64,000 bases of DNA, from positions 1-64,000 of the forward strand of contig NW_027555031.1 of NCBI RefSeq assembly GCF_964656455.1, given 5' to 3'. The number at the start of each line of letters is the position of its first letter. Position 1 is the first letter of the stretch. A program made the position numbers and the translations under genes. This document shows, piece after piece, positions 21,064 to 32,060 of this stretch. The notes under the pieces were generated by a model, which saw only the letters and a list, made by a program, of their open reading frames with translations, was not told the origin of the DNA and did not search any database. This DNA comes from Halichoerus grypus. Taxonomy: Eukaryota; Chordata; Mammalia; Carnivora; Phocidae.

Positions 21064-21239
21064 CTTCTTCGTGCTTACAATAAGTGTCTTTTGGACACTC
21101 ACCATGTTTACCTCTTGCCTCCCTGGCTCTTCCTTCTTGGTCTCCTTTACTCATTCTTTCACACTGTCTGGAGTCTGGCGCCTGGGGTCAGGGCTCAGTG
21201 CTTGTCCTCCTCTCTTCTCTACCTGTACCCACACCTTTA

Positions 21240-22205
21240 CTCCTTTGTCGACCTCACCTAGTGTCATGATTCTAAAAACTGGAACACAAGACTCATGTAT
21301 CCAAGACTGTTATGCATTGGATGTCTCCTCAGGACATCCACCAGGCATTCAAGTTCACATGTCCAAAACTGAACTCCTGATCTTCTCCCCCAAATCCACT
21401 TCCCCTCAGCATTCCCCCATCTAACTTAAGCAACTCTTTGACCTGAAACCTTAGAGTTTTCAAGTGCTCCTTCTCTCACTAAGCCTTCTCCCTCCTAATC
21501 GAATCCATCAGAAAAATCTATAATCCTTACTGTCAAAATATATCCAGAATCCAGAATCCTACCATCTCTCACCTGGCTATTGCAGTCCCCTTCTAACTGG
21601 TTTTTCTGCTTCTGCCCTTGCTGACTTTCAGTATATTCTCAGCCGAGCTGAATGGCTCTGACAAATGTGGGTTCACCCTTCCACTGCTCCAAACCCCCAG
21701 TGGCTCCCATCTCACATAGAGCCAGGCCCTACCGCCTACACCTCCTGTTATTTCTACACCATTCTGTCATTTCTCTGACCTCATCCCCACTATGTGAAAA
21801 GGATTTAGAGCAGTAGGAGTCCAGATACCAGCTGTAGTTTGAACACAAGAGATGTGCTCTAATTTCAGGGCCATGGCCCTGTTCTCCCCTACCTGGAATG
21901 ATCTTCTCCCAGATATCCATGTGTCTCTGTCCCTCACATAGTTCAGATTTTAATTCAACTGTCACTTTCTCAAGACCTTTCCCGGCCACACTATTTTAAC
22001 TTGCTATCATCCCAATCCATGGCATTTTCTATCGCCTTTCTCTGCTTTAGTTTTCTCTGTAGTTTGTATCCCCACTAACACACTATATAATGACATATTT
22101 ATATGTCTATTATTTCTCTCCCATCTCATCTACCTTCTTCATCACTGTACCCCCAGCACCTAGAACAAAGCCAGCACATGGTAAGTGTTTAAAGAATGAG
22201 TTTGT
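21240..22205 (+). repeat. long L2 LINE copy with reverse-transcriptase C-terminal relic
   Basis: In order: 'catgtccaaaactgaactcc', 'cacctggctattgcagtccc', 'cccagtggctcccatctcac', 'acctggaatgatcttctccc' and the tail 'cccccagcacctagaacaaa'. This is the C-terminal reverse-transcriptase region through the 3' UTR of an L2, close to 1 kb, with no intact frame. The sequence from 21064 to 21240 may be its 5' continuation. Confidence 0.85.
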
Positions 22206-22949
22206 GAAAGGTACCACTCAGCCTATTGACTCCATTCCCAGCTCCTCTGATCCTGGTTCATTGCCTTGAACTCATTTGTGTGTATTGATTTTCATTGCGC
22301 TTAGTGAAGTCCTCAGACTCTCATTCAAACAGATGCCTATTTGGCCCTGACTAGTTGCCCTCCAGAAAAGCTTGACATCCCAAGTTTGACCTGGGACCAG
22401 TCACTTTGCTCCTGTCTCCAACCAAGTTTCAAACCCTACCAAATTAAAGCTTTCCAGAGAGAGGCTATGTTGGGGTTAGGCCTAGTATTGCAAAGCAGGG
22501 ATCTTTAGATTAAGCTAAAGTGACATAGTCCAAGAAAGATAAGCAGGGACAGTTATTCAGAGACGGAATTAGGGAGAGAGGGCAAAATGTCCCAGAGGTT
22601 TCAATAAACCACAGTTCAGGGAAGCCCAGGAAAGGGAACCCAAGAGTGTCACCATAATAGAATTCTGGTCATCCACTAAGCCAGAACAATGCCATGGGAT
22701 GGATCAGGAGGGCCAAGGGAGACAGGAGCTGTAAGTGTTCCATCTGAGCCAAAGAGCAGAGGCTACTAATGTTCCATCTGAGGTGGCCCCATGCCATCTA
22801 GGGGCCGCCTCTGTGCTAGTGGAGGATATGGCCTAGTTCTGCTTGCCCACAGCTGCTCTGTTCCTCGCTTGGCAAGGGTACTTTGCACACAGCTCAGACA
22901 GTCTAAGCACCTTCCAAGTTGTATCATGATTATATCTAGATGGCAGTCG
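22206..22949. other. unassigned unique sequence
   Basis: No repeat or exon recognised over about 0.75 kb. Confidence 0.5.
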
Positions 22950-23075
22950 GTCCCCCCTGGAAAGTTAGTGAGCCCCGGGGCTCATTTTGGTATCCCCAGG
23001 AATAAGCCCAGGGGCTGTAGTATAGAAAGCATTCCTAAATGTTGGATGCCTGAATCAATGAGTGAGTGAATGGAT
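22950..23075 (+). repeat. L2 LINE 3' end, decayed
   Basis: 'ggtatccccaggaataagcc' followed by 'gcctgaatcaatgagtgagt' fits the L2 tail with GAATG-type units. Confidence 0.6.
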
Positions 23076-23199
23076 ACACCTACTCCCCACTCCAAGGAAG
23101 GGAGAACGGGAATCTACTTTATTACTATTGATGTTAGATGCTCCTCAGTGAACAATGGTTGTACCCCCATTAGTTCCTTTTTTTTTACAGCAGATCTTT

Positions 23200-23362
23200 C
23201 AAAGGTAGTTGCTGTTGGCCTTGTTTTTTCGATGAGAAAACTGAAGCTCAGAGAAGATGTCATTTGCCCAAGGTGACACACCTTATCACTGGCAGAACCA
23301 GCATTTGAAACCAGAGCTGTCTAACCCCAAGCCCCATGCTCTTTCTCCTTTGTCACCCTCTC
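23200..23362 (-). repeat. MIR SINE, antisense (first of two in a row)
   Basis: 'cgatgagaaaactgaagctc', 'tttgcccaaggtgacacacc' and 'tttgaaaccagagctgtcta' are the complement of a nearly complete MIR. Confidence 0.9.
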
Positions 23363-23369
23363 TTGAATA

Positions 23370-23552
23370 AGGTTTGTTCTATTTAATCTCCATATTATGA
23401 GACCCATATTATCCCTTTTTACAAATGGGAAACCAGGGGTCAGTAAGTTTATCCACCTTGCCCAAGTTCATCCAGCTGCTAAGTTTAAGAGCTGGATTGG
23501 AACCTGGCTTTGACTCCAACATTAAGCTCTTTCCACTGTACCACAATGCCCA
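23370..23552 (-). repeat. MIR SINE, antisense (second of two in a row)
   Basis: 'ctttttacaaatgggaaacc', 'ccttgcccaagttcatccag' and 'ggaacctggctttgactcca' repeat the same section of MIR as the previous entry, in the same orientation. Confidence 0.9.
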
Positions 23553-23864
23553 GGATGCAAGGCAGTGGCCAGGCTGGTTGACTCCTGGTGATGGGCCCAG
23601 GCTGTTGCTTCTTTCTTGCACCTGTTAGCTTTGTGCTGTCCCAGCTCTGCAAACTGTGGCCACTGTACCCCTCACCCTTCCCAAGGCCCCAGGAAGAATC
23701 ACAGGAATCAGTAACCAGAGCAAGTCCAGAATAGGTCAGTCTCCATGTCTGGGGAAACAGAGCCAGCAACATGCCTCTCCTCTGACAATGGTTCCTGGGC
23801 TCTTGGAGCTAGCTACTTACTGCATGATTCCTGCTTAGGTGCTGAGGATTAAATCTTAGCAGTA

Positions 23865-24090
23865 TGATAGGTGATTAAGAGCTTAGGCTCTAGAATCTGA
23901 GTTCTTGGGTTCAAATCTACGCTACTCACTGGCTGTATGGTCTTCATTTGGTTCCTCATTCCTTCTGAGCATCCCTTTCCTCATCTGTAGAATGAGGTTA
24001 ATAGTAGAACCTATCTCATAGGGTCACAGATCAGATTAAATGAGATAGTGTTGATAACATGCTTGTAACAAAGCACTTTAGCAATCTTCC
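23865..24090 (+). repeat. MIR SINE, near full length
   Basis: From 'gagcttaggctctagaatct' through 'tcttgggttcaaatctacgc', 'tttcctcatctgtagaatga' to 'cagattaaatgagatagtgt'. Confidence 0.92.
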
Positions 24091-24229
24091 ATCAGTGACA
24101 AACCCACTTATAACCACTTTTAGTACACATGGGTTAAGAAAAACTGAGCAATTCATTAAGCCAAGTGAACAGGAATATAATCTAGAGCTCTCTCAGATAT
24201 CATCTCCCACCTGTATGTTGGTCTTAGAA

Positions 24230-24440
24230 GAACACTGGATCCAGAGTCCAAAGATCCAACTTTAGATCTGGCTGTGTGGCCACCTCACCTCTCAGCCTTT
24301 TCTACTCATCAGAAAAAAGAAGTGGTGATATTAGAACCTGCCCTACTTAGCCTTAGGATTCCCATGAGGTTTAAACAAAATAGTGGATGTGGAAATATTA
24401 TGTAAAGCGTAAAATGCTGGAGAAATGTTAGCTATTGTGT
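24230..24440 (+). repeat. MIR SINE
   Basis: 'tggatccagagtccaaagat', 'atctggctgtgtggccacct' and 'tatgtaaagcgtaaaatgct' follow the order of a sense MIR. Confidence 0.75.
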
Positions 24441-24689
24441 TAAGATGGTTTTTCTTCCTTGTCCCCCACCCCACCCAGGCTCTCCCTAGCCAGCAAGTCT
24501 ACCTCCCACCCTTTTTGGCTCTCAGCTGCCTTGGAATCTCGGTTGGCTCCCAGAAAGGATTCAGAGCACAGCACAAATTGTCCAAAGGTTGCTTCCAAAG
24601 CCTCCGGCAGCTAAGCTTGGCCCCAGCCCTTCCTCCTTGAAAATATCTGGCCTAATGAGAAGGAATGTGGGCTGGCAGTTGAGTCTCAT

Positions 24690-24940
24690 TCATATCCACA
24701 AGCAACCATTGAGTGTCCGCTCTGTGCCGGGCCCTGGGCCCTGAGGATCCAGGGGCTGAGCAGGATGGTCTCTGCCTTCAGAAGCTTAGTCTAGTGGGGA
24801 AACAGTCATATCACAGACGAAGACAATAGGATAGGGTAGCACTGTGACCAGGAGCCCAGAGGAAGGCACTGTCCATGATGTGGGAGAACCAGAGAAGGTT
24901 TCCTGGAGGAGGGGTCATGTGACAGGAGCCAGACCCCCCA
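24690..24940 (-). repeat. L2 LINE 3' end, antisense
   Basis: 'gtccgctctgtgccgggccc' followed by 'cttcagaagcttagtctagt', then 'gaaggtttcctggaggaggg', is the complement of the L2 3' UTR and coding end. Confidence 0.8.
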
Positions 24941-25259
24941 CCCAGTCATGAGTGAAGCCTTCACTACACTAGCTCTTCCTCGCCTTGGTGGTGACAGATT
25001 TGTCAACACTCTAAGCTAGAGGAGGCTTTAAAATATTATTTCATGCAGCTGTCATTATAAAGAGGCCCAGAGAGCTGACATGGCTTTCAGGTCACCTATC
25101 TAGGTCTGCAGGACATATTGGGCAGCTTTTATGTGAAGATCGGTGTCTCTCCTTGAGCATCCATTTCCAATCATACCAACTCCCTGGAAAAGGACAACAA
25201 CTGGTCTTGAAAATAAATCCAGAGGGGGATTCTTAGAGCTCCCTTTTCTTCTGCTTATT

Positions 25260-25370
25260 GTCCTTGCCCAGCACTTTACAGTTTACACAGCCTATCATAT
25301 ACCTCTGAGTCCTCCAGCTGAAGCCACCATCACTGAACATTTTTTACAGATAAGGAAACTGAGGCTGGAT
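25260..25370 (-). repeat. MIR SINE fragment, antisense
   Basis: 'cagcactttacagtttacac' leads to 'acagataaggaaactgaggc'. The rest of the element is lost. Confidence 0.75.
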
Positions 25371-25617
25371 GTGTGATGTGGAACTGCGAAATTGACTTCA
25401 GAAGTTAGGGAACCCTTAGTCAACATCATGATTCGACTGCAAACTGCTAAGTCCATTTTATTACTAGGAAGTTGTTTGTGACTATTTCCTTGTGCTCTCC
25501 TCTTTTCTCCTTTCTTATTCTTTTATAACATTACCTTCTAGGAGGCAGAAATCACTGGTTGGCATGTGGCTGAGTGTGGTCTCTGGACTGGTTCTGTTCT
25601 TTCTGCCTTTTGGTCCT

Positions 25618-26035
25618 GTCTGTCATCCTCGTCCCTCTCTCCATAGCTCGCTGTCCCTCTATCTCTGTGTCTCTCTCAGCTCTCTCTCCAGTATTTGTCC
25701 CTCTATCTCTGTGTCTCTCTCAGCTCTCTCTCCAGTATTTCTCTCTCTGTCTCTCTCTGTCTCTCTCTCTTTCTTTCCTATTCTCTCCTCCTTCCCTTCT
25801 GTCTGTCTTTCCCTCTCTCTGCCCTGTCTCTGTCTCCCTCTCTGTCTCTTTCCTCTACTCTCTTCATCCCTTCTCTTTCTATCTCTTTTCTCTCTGTGTG
25901 TCTCTGTTTCTGGTTTTTTTCTTTTTTTCCATCTCTCTCTGCTCCATCTCTGTCGTTCTTTCTCTGATGTGTGTGTATATGTCTGTCTCTCTCTGTCTCT
26001 CTTTTCTCTCCTCCCTGTCCCTTCCCCTCCACAGG
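25618..26035 (+). repeat. polypyrimidine (CT-rich) tract with a 44-bp tandem duplication
   Basis: About 420 bp of almost pure C/T with TCTCTC, TCTGTC and TTTCTC words. A 44-bp unit starting TGTCCCTCTATCTCTGTG is perfectly duplicated at 25652-25695 and 25696-25739. Long open frames here (268 codons on +, 152 on -) are low-complexity translations, not genes. Confidence 0.95.
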
Positions 26036-26628
26036 AAGGCTATGCGGGTACTCGGACACACACATAGCTTTGCTCTGACTAGCCCAGGGCTGCACAGTGG
26101 CTGCCTTTTGCAGACCTCTCTGGGTTCCCAGCCTCCAGTTCCTGGGCCAGTGGGAGGGGAAGCTGCCAAGAAATCTGACAAAACCCCTGCCCAAAGCTGC
26201 ACATTCTCTTGGCAAGAAAGGAAAGAAGAGCTCCATAGAAGAGACAAACAGGAGGCATCAGTCAGCAACAGTCCCCCTTCCAGACCCTCTGCCAACTTCT
26301 GGTTTGAGGAAGGGTGGAGTCCACCCCTCCAGATGTGCAGTGGTTTGCAGGAAAAGGCGGTGTCTTCACAGCTGGCCTAAGCAAGGGGAATGGAAATCAA
26401 TATTTGTAAAAAGCAAAGTCCATGCTGTCCATCTGCTCTGGATGGGGAGATGGGCACTGGGAGCTTGGGGTTTAGAGGAAAAAGAATAGAATCCAAGGTG
26501 CCCCTCATCCACGCCAACTGGTTCCAATCCTGGATCCTCCCATGTCCTTCCCTGGCTCTTAATTGCTTACCTGTCTGATGAGAACCATCATTCTTCCTTC
26601 CTAGAGTGACTATAGCAGTCACTTCTCT
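26036..26628. other. unassigned unique sequence
   Basis: No repeat recognised. The + frame running in from the CT tract ends at 26380 and has no recognisable domain. Confidence 0.5.
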
Positions 26629-26849
26629 AAAATACCTACTGTAGGGTCCCTGGGTGACTCAGTCGGTTAAGCGTCTGCCTTTAGCTCAGGTCATGATCCC
26701 AGGGTCCTGGGATCAAGTCCTACTTTGGACTCCCTGCTCCACAGGGTGTCTGCTTCTCCCTCTGCGTCTCCTCCCACTCATTCTCTCAATCTTTCCCTCT
26801 CTCAGATAAACAAATAAAATCTTTAAAAAATAAAATAAAATACCTAGTG
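26629..26849 (+). mobile_element. SINEC, sense, with target-site duplication
   Basis: The body at 26642-26836 has the head 'ccctgggtgactcagtcggt' and the tail 'aaacaaataaaatcttt'. aaaatacctactg (26629-26641) and aaaatacctagtg (26837-26849) differ at one base. Confidence 0.96.
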
Positions 26850-27184
26850 CAGAGTGTGGCAGGTGCTGGGCACTCGGTGCACACTGGTCCCTTCCTCCAC
26901 CTTCCAGTAAGTCTTCCTGGACAAGCCCAGGTCCCACAGCACACCTGCTCTCTGCTCCCTCCAGCTCTCTGTTGATCTATATGCCCAGCAGTCCTCCCCC
27001 AGACTGCCTCCCTTTGGCACAAGCAGTAGCCAGCCCATCACCATCGTTACTGCTATTCCCATTGTTGTTGTTTGTCCTCGGACTGTTTTCTGCTGACACC
27101 TTGTTTCCTCACGGACACAGGGAGCTGTCACTTCTTGTTGACAGTGCTGACAGGGAGGCACTCCCCACAGAGCAGTGGGGGAAA

Positions 27185-27395
27185 GTGTGGACTTTCAGGT
27201 CAGCTAGATCCAGGCTGGGGTTTGACCTTCTCTACTTACTAGTCATGTGCCTGGGCAATGACGTAACCTACAAAATGGGCATCATGAAAGCCGGATTGGA
27301 TTCTGAAAATTGAATAGATGAAGAGTTTAGCACAGCGGGCACACAGCAAGCCCTCCATGAATCAGGGATCTGACTTGTAGCTGTTATTACATGGC
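27185..27395 (+). repeat. MIR SINE
   Basis: 'agtgtggactttcaggtcag', 'acttactagtcatgtgcctg' and 'acctacaaaatgggcatcat' are in MIR order, with a decayed 3' end. Confidence 0.8.
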
Positions 27396-27879
27396 ATTTT
27401 ACCTCCCTCGGTAGCTCACACAGTCCTGCGTATCAAGGGCTAGGCGTTCAGTAAGTAGAGATGGAGGAGGCAGCTGTTACAGATCAATGGTTTCCCATGG
27501 TGGTTGTTCTATTACCATTTAGCATGGACGGGGGCTGCTGGGAGTGCTCATACTCTCAAACTCAGAATGATTTCAGGAAGCAGCTAGGTCTGGTACCCAT
27601 TTCCACATTTAGAAGGGAAAGATGAGACCCTGAAGACGGAAAGAGATTTACTTAGACTTCTTATAAACATGTTCATAGAGTTGCTTGCTCCATATTAAAA
27701 GGAGAGGAGGTAGTATCTGGGCTTTGTTGCTCCCTAACTTCTGAGGGCAGGTAATATACAAGCCACTCTCTGACAGCAGGTTTGCACAGAGGAGAGAGAG
27801 TAAGAGGAAGGAGTGGCCTGGGAGGAAACAAAACGGGTCACCTCATTAATAATCCCTTCACCAAACTGGCAAAGTATAT
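27396..27879. other. unassigned sequence
   Basis: No gene seen. A short antisense MIR-like scrap ('gaagggaaagatgagaccct') lies at about 27610-27660. Confidence 0.45.
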
Positions 27880-27985
27880 CCTTTTCTCTCTGAGAAGTTC
27901 ACTTGCTCAAGATCACACAACTGGTGGTGCTCAAGACCACACAATTCAAGATCCTAGCTAGTGAGTTAGGATTCCAGTCTCTGTA
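27880..27985 (-). repeat. MIR SINE fragment with a local duplication
   Basis: 'ttgctcaagatcacacaact' is the MIR core complement. The related words 'gctcaagatcacacaa' and 'gctcaagaccacacaa' occur in succession (27904 and 27929), suggesting a short internal tandem duplication of about 25 bp. Confidence 0.75.
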
Positions 27986-28729
27986 TGTCTTACCTCAGAG
28001 CTGGGTTTTTCATGATACCTACTGCCTCTGGATGCCACCTAGTAGAAAAGGGGCCCCAAAGGGGAGGTTTGGACCCCAGGAAGACCAACTCAGTGTCCCC
28101 CCAGGGGGGGTGCATCAGGTTGCTCAGTCTCCAAGAGGGAAGGAACAGGGCAGGGGTAGTAAAGGTTGACAGCCCAGGTGGGCCTTCAAGTTCACCTGTG
28201 CTCACTGGAACCCATGATGCGGGGTAGCTAAAGACTGTTGTCACCCGAAACCTAGAGATGTTGACAGCCCTCTGTTTGCCTGAGGTGGGAAAGTAGTTTA
28301 TCTCTGCAGCTCTCATTTTCAAACATATAAACACTTTGGTGAAATTCATGGAACCCATGAGATTTACATCTTCCCAAATAGGTTGGCAGCAGCCAGCAGC
28401 AATGGCTGGCTCCGCCGTCAGCCTCTCTCCTCTGTCCCTTTCTTCTCCTAATGCTCCTTCCTTTTCCTCTACCTTCAATCTTGCTTCCCTGTGTGCACTG
28501 CCCCTGGTTAGAAGGGGAACCAGATTACTAGCTGGCTTGGGGCACCAGGATGGCTCAGGGTCATCCGCAGAGGCCAAAGATTGTTCATTAAGTCCTGTCC
28601 TGCTGATAAGATTGTTCAGAATCAGAGCCAGAATATTAAGCATTAGACCACTGAGACTTCCAACGTGGGCCCCAGCCCCACCACACCTCCCACCAGTACC
28701 ATAGGAATCCGTCAGTAATTTCCTATATT

Positions 28730-28900
28730 TCCCAAAGCCACGTGAGAGTCATACCATTATACTCACGCGGGGGGTTACTAAAATAGCCAGCATTAAAAAT
28801 ACTGATTATCTCATATTGATCAGCTGATGGATAATTGTAGAGGTCTTTGATTAATCCAAAGCATTTTATTGACTTGCAATTATTCATTATTATTTAATAG
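28730..28900. promoter_or_regulatory. AT-rich candidate conserved non-coding element
   Basis: An AT-rich island free of recognised repeats holds an E-box CAGCTG (28821-28826), an ATAATTG homeodomain-type site (28831-28837), the TCF/LEF match CTTTGAT (28845-28851) overlapping palindromic GATTAATC (28849-28856), and TTTATTG (HOX/CDX-like, 28865-28871). The density of homeodomain-type words resembles deeply conserved enhancers. Conservation cannot be judged from one genome. Confidence 0.3.
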
Positions 28901-29080
28901 GCAAATAGCTGTGTTACTTTGGGTTAAGTTACTTAATGTCTCTGATTCCTCCTCTATAATGGAAGTTATCATATTTCACAGGGTCCTTGTGAGGATTTAA
29001 TGAACTGATACTTACCAAATGCTTAGAACACTTCCAGGGACCTGGAACTTTTCACTGTTAGCTGTTTTTGTGATTAGCGT
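28900..29080 (+). repeat. MIR SINE, 5' part missing
   Basis: 'gctgtgttactttgggttaa', 'tccttgtgaggatttaatga' and 'aaatgcttagaacacttcca'. Confidence 0.85.
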
Positions 29081-29194
29081 TGTGATTAATGTCATGAGTA
29101 GATGAAATATCTTCAAGCACACAGTGCATTCTGGGAGAGTTGTCAATAATGTAGACTGCTTATTTTGCAGATGAGAAAATCAGCCCAAGGAGGT

Positions 29195-29312
29195 GAAATG
29201 GGCTTTGGACTCAGGTAGAGCTATATTCCAATCCCAGCTCACCTGCTTCCTTACTGGGGGACCGTGGGTGGCTTGCTGTTCTCTGAGCCTCTGTGCCTTC
29301 ATAGAACATGTC
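29195..29312 (+). repeat. MIR SINE 5' half
   Basis: 'ctttggactcaggtagagct' and 'tccaatcccagctcacctgc', followed by 'tgttctctgagcctctgtgc'. Confidence 0.8.
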
Positions 29313-29875
29313 TCTGCTTGGCCCAGGAGTAGCATTCAAACAACAGCTTCCATGGTGACAGTTATCACATCCCTTCCCACCCTCCTGACCTTTCTTCCTT
29401 TGCCTTAACTGCTGAGATAGCCAGGCAGTTTGACTTTATTCAGGTCTTCTGCCCTTCTGTGCACTGCTTTCCTGAAAGCCTCGGTAAGACCCCATGAGAG
29501 CCCAAGCCGAGGCCTGGGAGCTATTGTGGGATGTACGGCCAAGTGCCTAGAGCTTTAATTTCTGTCTGGTAAAATGGGAAGTTTTAAACTAGCAAGATAA
29601 TTATGTAGTTTAAAAAACTAACTTCATGTTTGCTTTATCTTATTTATCTAACAAGAGTTTGGAGCCCTTTGGTTAGGGACATTGTTATAATCTGGTCAAT
29701 AGCAGACCTTGGGGAAGATGTTCCATAAAGGGACCCTGGGAGAAATCCACCCATAAGGTGAATACTGTCTCCTGCTAATTTATCTGTTGACAAATAAAGG
29801 TCTGTACTAATGCTGAGAGTTCTCTTTAATAATAAAAGATAAAAGCTTGTCCCCCAAGGTAAGGGCACACGCTAT
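29313..29875. other. unassigned sequence
   Basis: No repeat or exon recognised. The 29575-29850 part is AT-rich. Confidence 0.45.
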
Positions 29876-30080
29876 GCTGGTATGATGGTTAAGAACTGAG
29901 CTCTAGAGTTGGAATCCTTGGGTTTGAATCCAAGCTCTGGTACTTTCTGCAAGTTGCATAACCTCCCCGTGCCTCAGTTTCCTCATCTGTAAAGTAGGTA
30001 CAATTTCAGTGTGGGGGCTGAATGAGTTGACCAATATAAAATGCAAAGAACAGTTCCCACGTGTATACTAGCCCATCATT
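29876..30080 (+). repeat. MIR SINE, well preserved
   Basis: One of the best copies here: 'tggttaagaactgagctcta', 'ccttgggtttgaatccaagc', 'tgcctcagtttcctcatctg', 'taaagtaggtacaatttcag' and 'aaaatgcaaagaacagttcc'. Confidence 0.95.
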
Positions 30081-30319
30081 GTCACCTCTTCTCCACACCC
30101 CTGCTGCCCAGTGTTTTGGTGAAAGACATTTGGAACCTATTCTTGATGCCCAGAATAGAGAGCCAGAGTCTCCTTTGTTCTCAGCCACCTGGAAATAAAG
30201 TTAGCTGAAGCCTAAATGGGAACATTTATTTACAGCACCCACTTGAGTGGGTCCCAAAACTTCTCCTTCCATCCTTCACTGCCCCTCTGCAGGACCGTTA
30301 TCTTTGGCACTCAGGAAAG

Positions 30320-30820
30320 CCCAAGGTTGCAGTGGATTATCCAGGTCATCTCATCTGACCACTTTGGTTACTGGGTTCTGTTTGCTAACCTCCCTTCAAA
30401 GCCCCCCACCCATCGGCCCTCGAGTACTTTCAATGACAAGAATTTGTCACATCCTGCTCTTCACTCATTGCCCTTGGGACTATGTCCACATTCCTAAAAC
30501 CCCTTCACATTTTCTCCAGTTGCACCCCTCTCCCACAAGCCTTAGAATCCAGCCACAATCCAGGTCTCATTTGTAAATGTTGCACTGTTTTCCAGGGCCA
30601 TTACTCTGCGTGTGCTATTCCCTCCCTCTTCCCTTCTCTGACTGACAACCTCCTACCCATTCTCTGACTCTGACCAAAACCCGTCTCCAAGAGCCTTGCC
30701 AGCTCCCCAAAGGGCTTCAGGGTTTCAGGATTCCATTCTCCGAATTTCTCCCGCACTTCTGTTTACATGTCTGTCTCCCCTACTAGTGACAACCTCTTAA
30801 TTATTTTCCACATTGTACCC
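30320..30820 (+). repeat. L2 LINE copy, sense
   Basis: 'ctatgtccacattcctaaaa', 'cctctcccacaagccttaga', 'gtgtgctattccctccctct', and the 3' UTR-like 'ctgtctcccctactagtgac'. It is diverged, with no intact frame. Confidence 0.65.
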
Positions 30821-31194
30821 TCCCCCCAACCTGATTTAACACCAGCATAAAGGGGTGTGGAAACTGTTTACCCAGTGAACCCATGAGGACTGGATTGGCT
30901 GGTAATTCTACCCATTGGTGCAAATTCCATCCCTCTTTGAAATAGTTGCCCTTAAATATATGAAGACAGTCCTCCAGGTCCCTGGAAATCTCTTCTCTCA
31001 GCTGACCTCCCCAGTTCTGCCACTTTATATGATACGGTTTCAAGTCCCCCTTCAGTCTCACTCTCTCCTAGACAAATCCCAGGTCTTTCATGTCTCTCCC
31101 AGTGGATGTCTTCCGAAGCTGAACCCTAGGCCCTGTGGTGGCCTAGCATGTGCCGCAGGTGGCAGGATTGTTCCCACATGATCTGGGTATGAAG

Positions 31195-31312
31195 TGGCTC
31201 ATAGCGTGAAAGAGTACAGGCATTAAAACCAGCTGGGCCGGGGTTCAAACTCTACCTTTGACATCCACCAGCCATGTAACCAGGGGTGATGCTCAAAATA
31301 TTTAACAGCTGC
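31195..31312 (+). repeat. MIR SINE 5' half
   Basis: 'acaggcattaaaaccagctg', 'ccggggttcaaactctacct', then 'accagccatgtaaccagggg'. Confidence 0.8.
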
Positions 31313-31479
31313 CATGGCCCAGGAATTGACCAGTCAGCTGAAAAGTCAGCAAGCTCTGCTGTGCCTGGGGTCCCTTTAGTGTTTGGACCATGGGATGGGA
31401 GTGGAGAGGAGGTAGTCAGAGTGGTAGCTAATTAACAACCGCTACAGAAACATCTGAATAATTGAACAGCCAGTTCAGC

Positions 31480-31602
31480 CATCCCTGCGTGTACCAGGTG
31501 ACTAGCAGTCCTGGGTATAACCAGGTTCAGACCTCGATGCTCTGAGCCTTGGTTTCTTCATCTGTAATAGGGAGTTGGAAGTGGTACCTTTTGTTGGGGT
31601 CT
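31480..31602 (+). repeat. MIR SINE fragment
   Basis: 'gatgctctgagccttggttt' and 'cttcatctgtaatagggagt' mark the MIR middle. Confidence 0.75.
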
Positions 31603-31904
31603 CTGAAGGGACGCAGAAAGTAACACCCTTCTTTCCTGACCAAATTCAGAAGTAATGAAGGAATAAGGAAAAAGAATGAGCAGATGGGAATGAAAATATC
31701 AACTTTACTACCTGAGAAAGATTGGAAGGTTGGGCTTGTATCTGCGGGTGAGCGGGCTCCTCACTGAATCCAGAATTAGACCCACTCACCTTGAAGGTTA
31801 AAGGCTGTACTGGACCAGGTTCAGCCTCCCCCGCGGTGCAGTTGCCGCCTAAGACTCCAGCCTCGCCTCTGTCATACCTCATGTTCCAGCCACACTGAGT
31901 TCTC
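31603..31904. other. unassigned sequence
   Basis: Nothing recognised. Confidence 0.45.
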
Positions 31905-32060
31905 TGACAGTCTCTAAACATGCCAAGCCCTCCCATAACCCCATGCCTTGCCTGCTCTTCTTCATGGAACGCTCTGTCTTTGCTTCTCTGGCTGACAAAC
32001 TCCTATTCATTTACTAATACTAGCTTACATGTCCCCTCCTCCAAAGCCTAACCCTACTTA
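31905..32060 (+). repeat. L2 LINE fragment, sense
   Basis: 'catgccttgcctgctcttct', 'catggaacgctctgtctttg' and 'cctcctccaaagcctaaccc' correspond to the L2 coding end. Confidence 0.65.

Noticed and set aside
25492..26380. 191- and 268-codon Ser/Leu/Cys-rich frames and opposing Arg/Glu-rich frames
   Set aside because: They follow from the CT-rich tract. They have no domain and are low-complexity in every frame.
27990..28643. 217-codon minus open frame
   Set aside because: No recognisable domain, and opposing + frames overlap it. Length alone in GC-moderate DNA is not enough.
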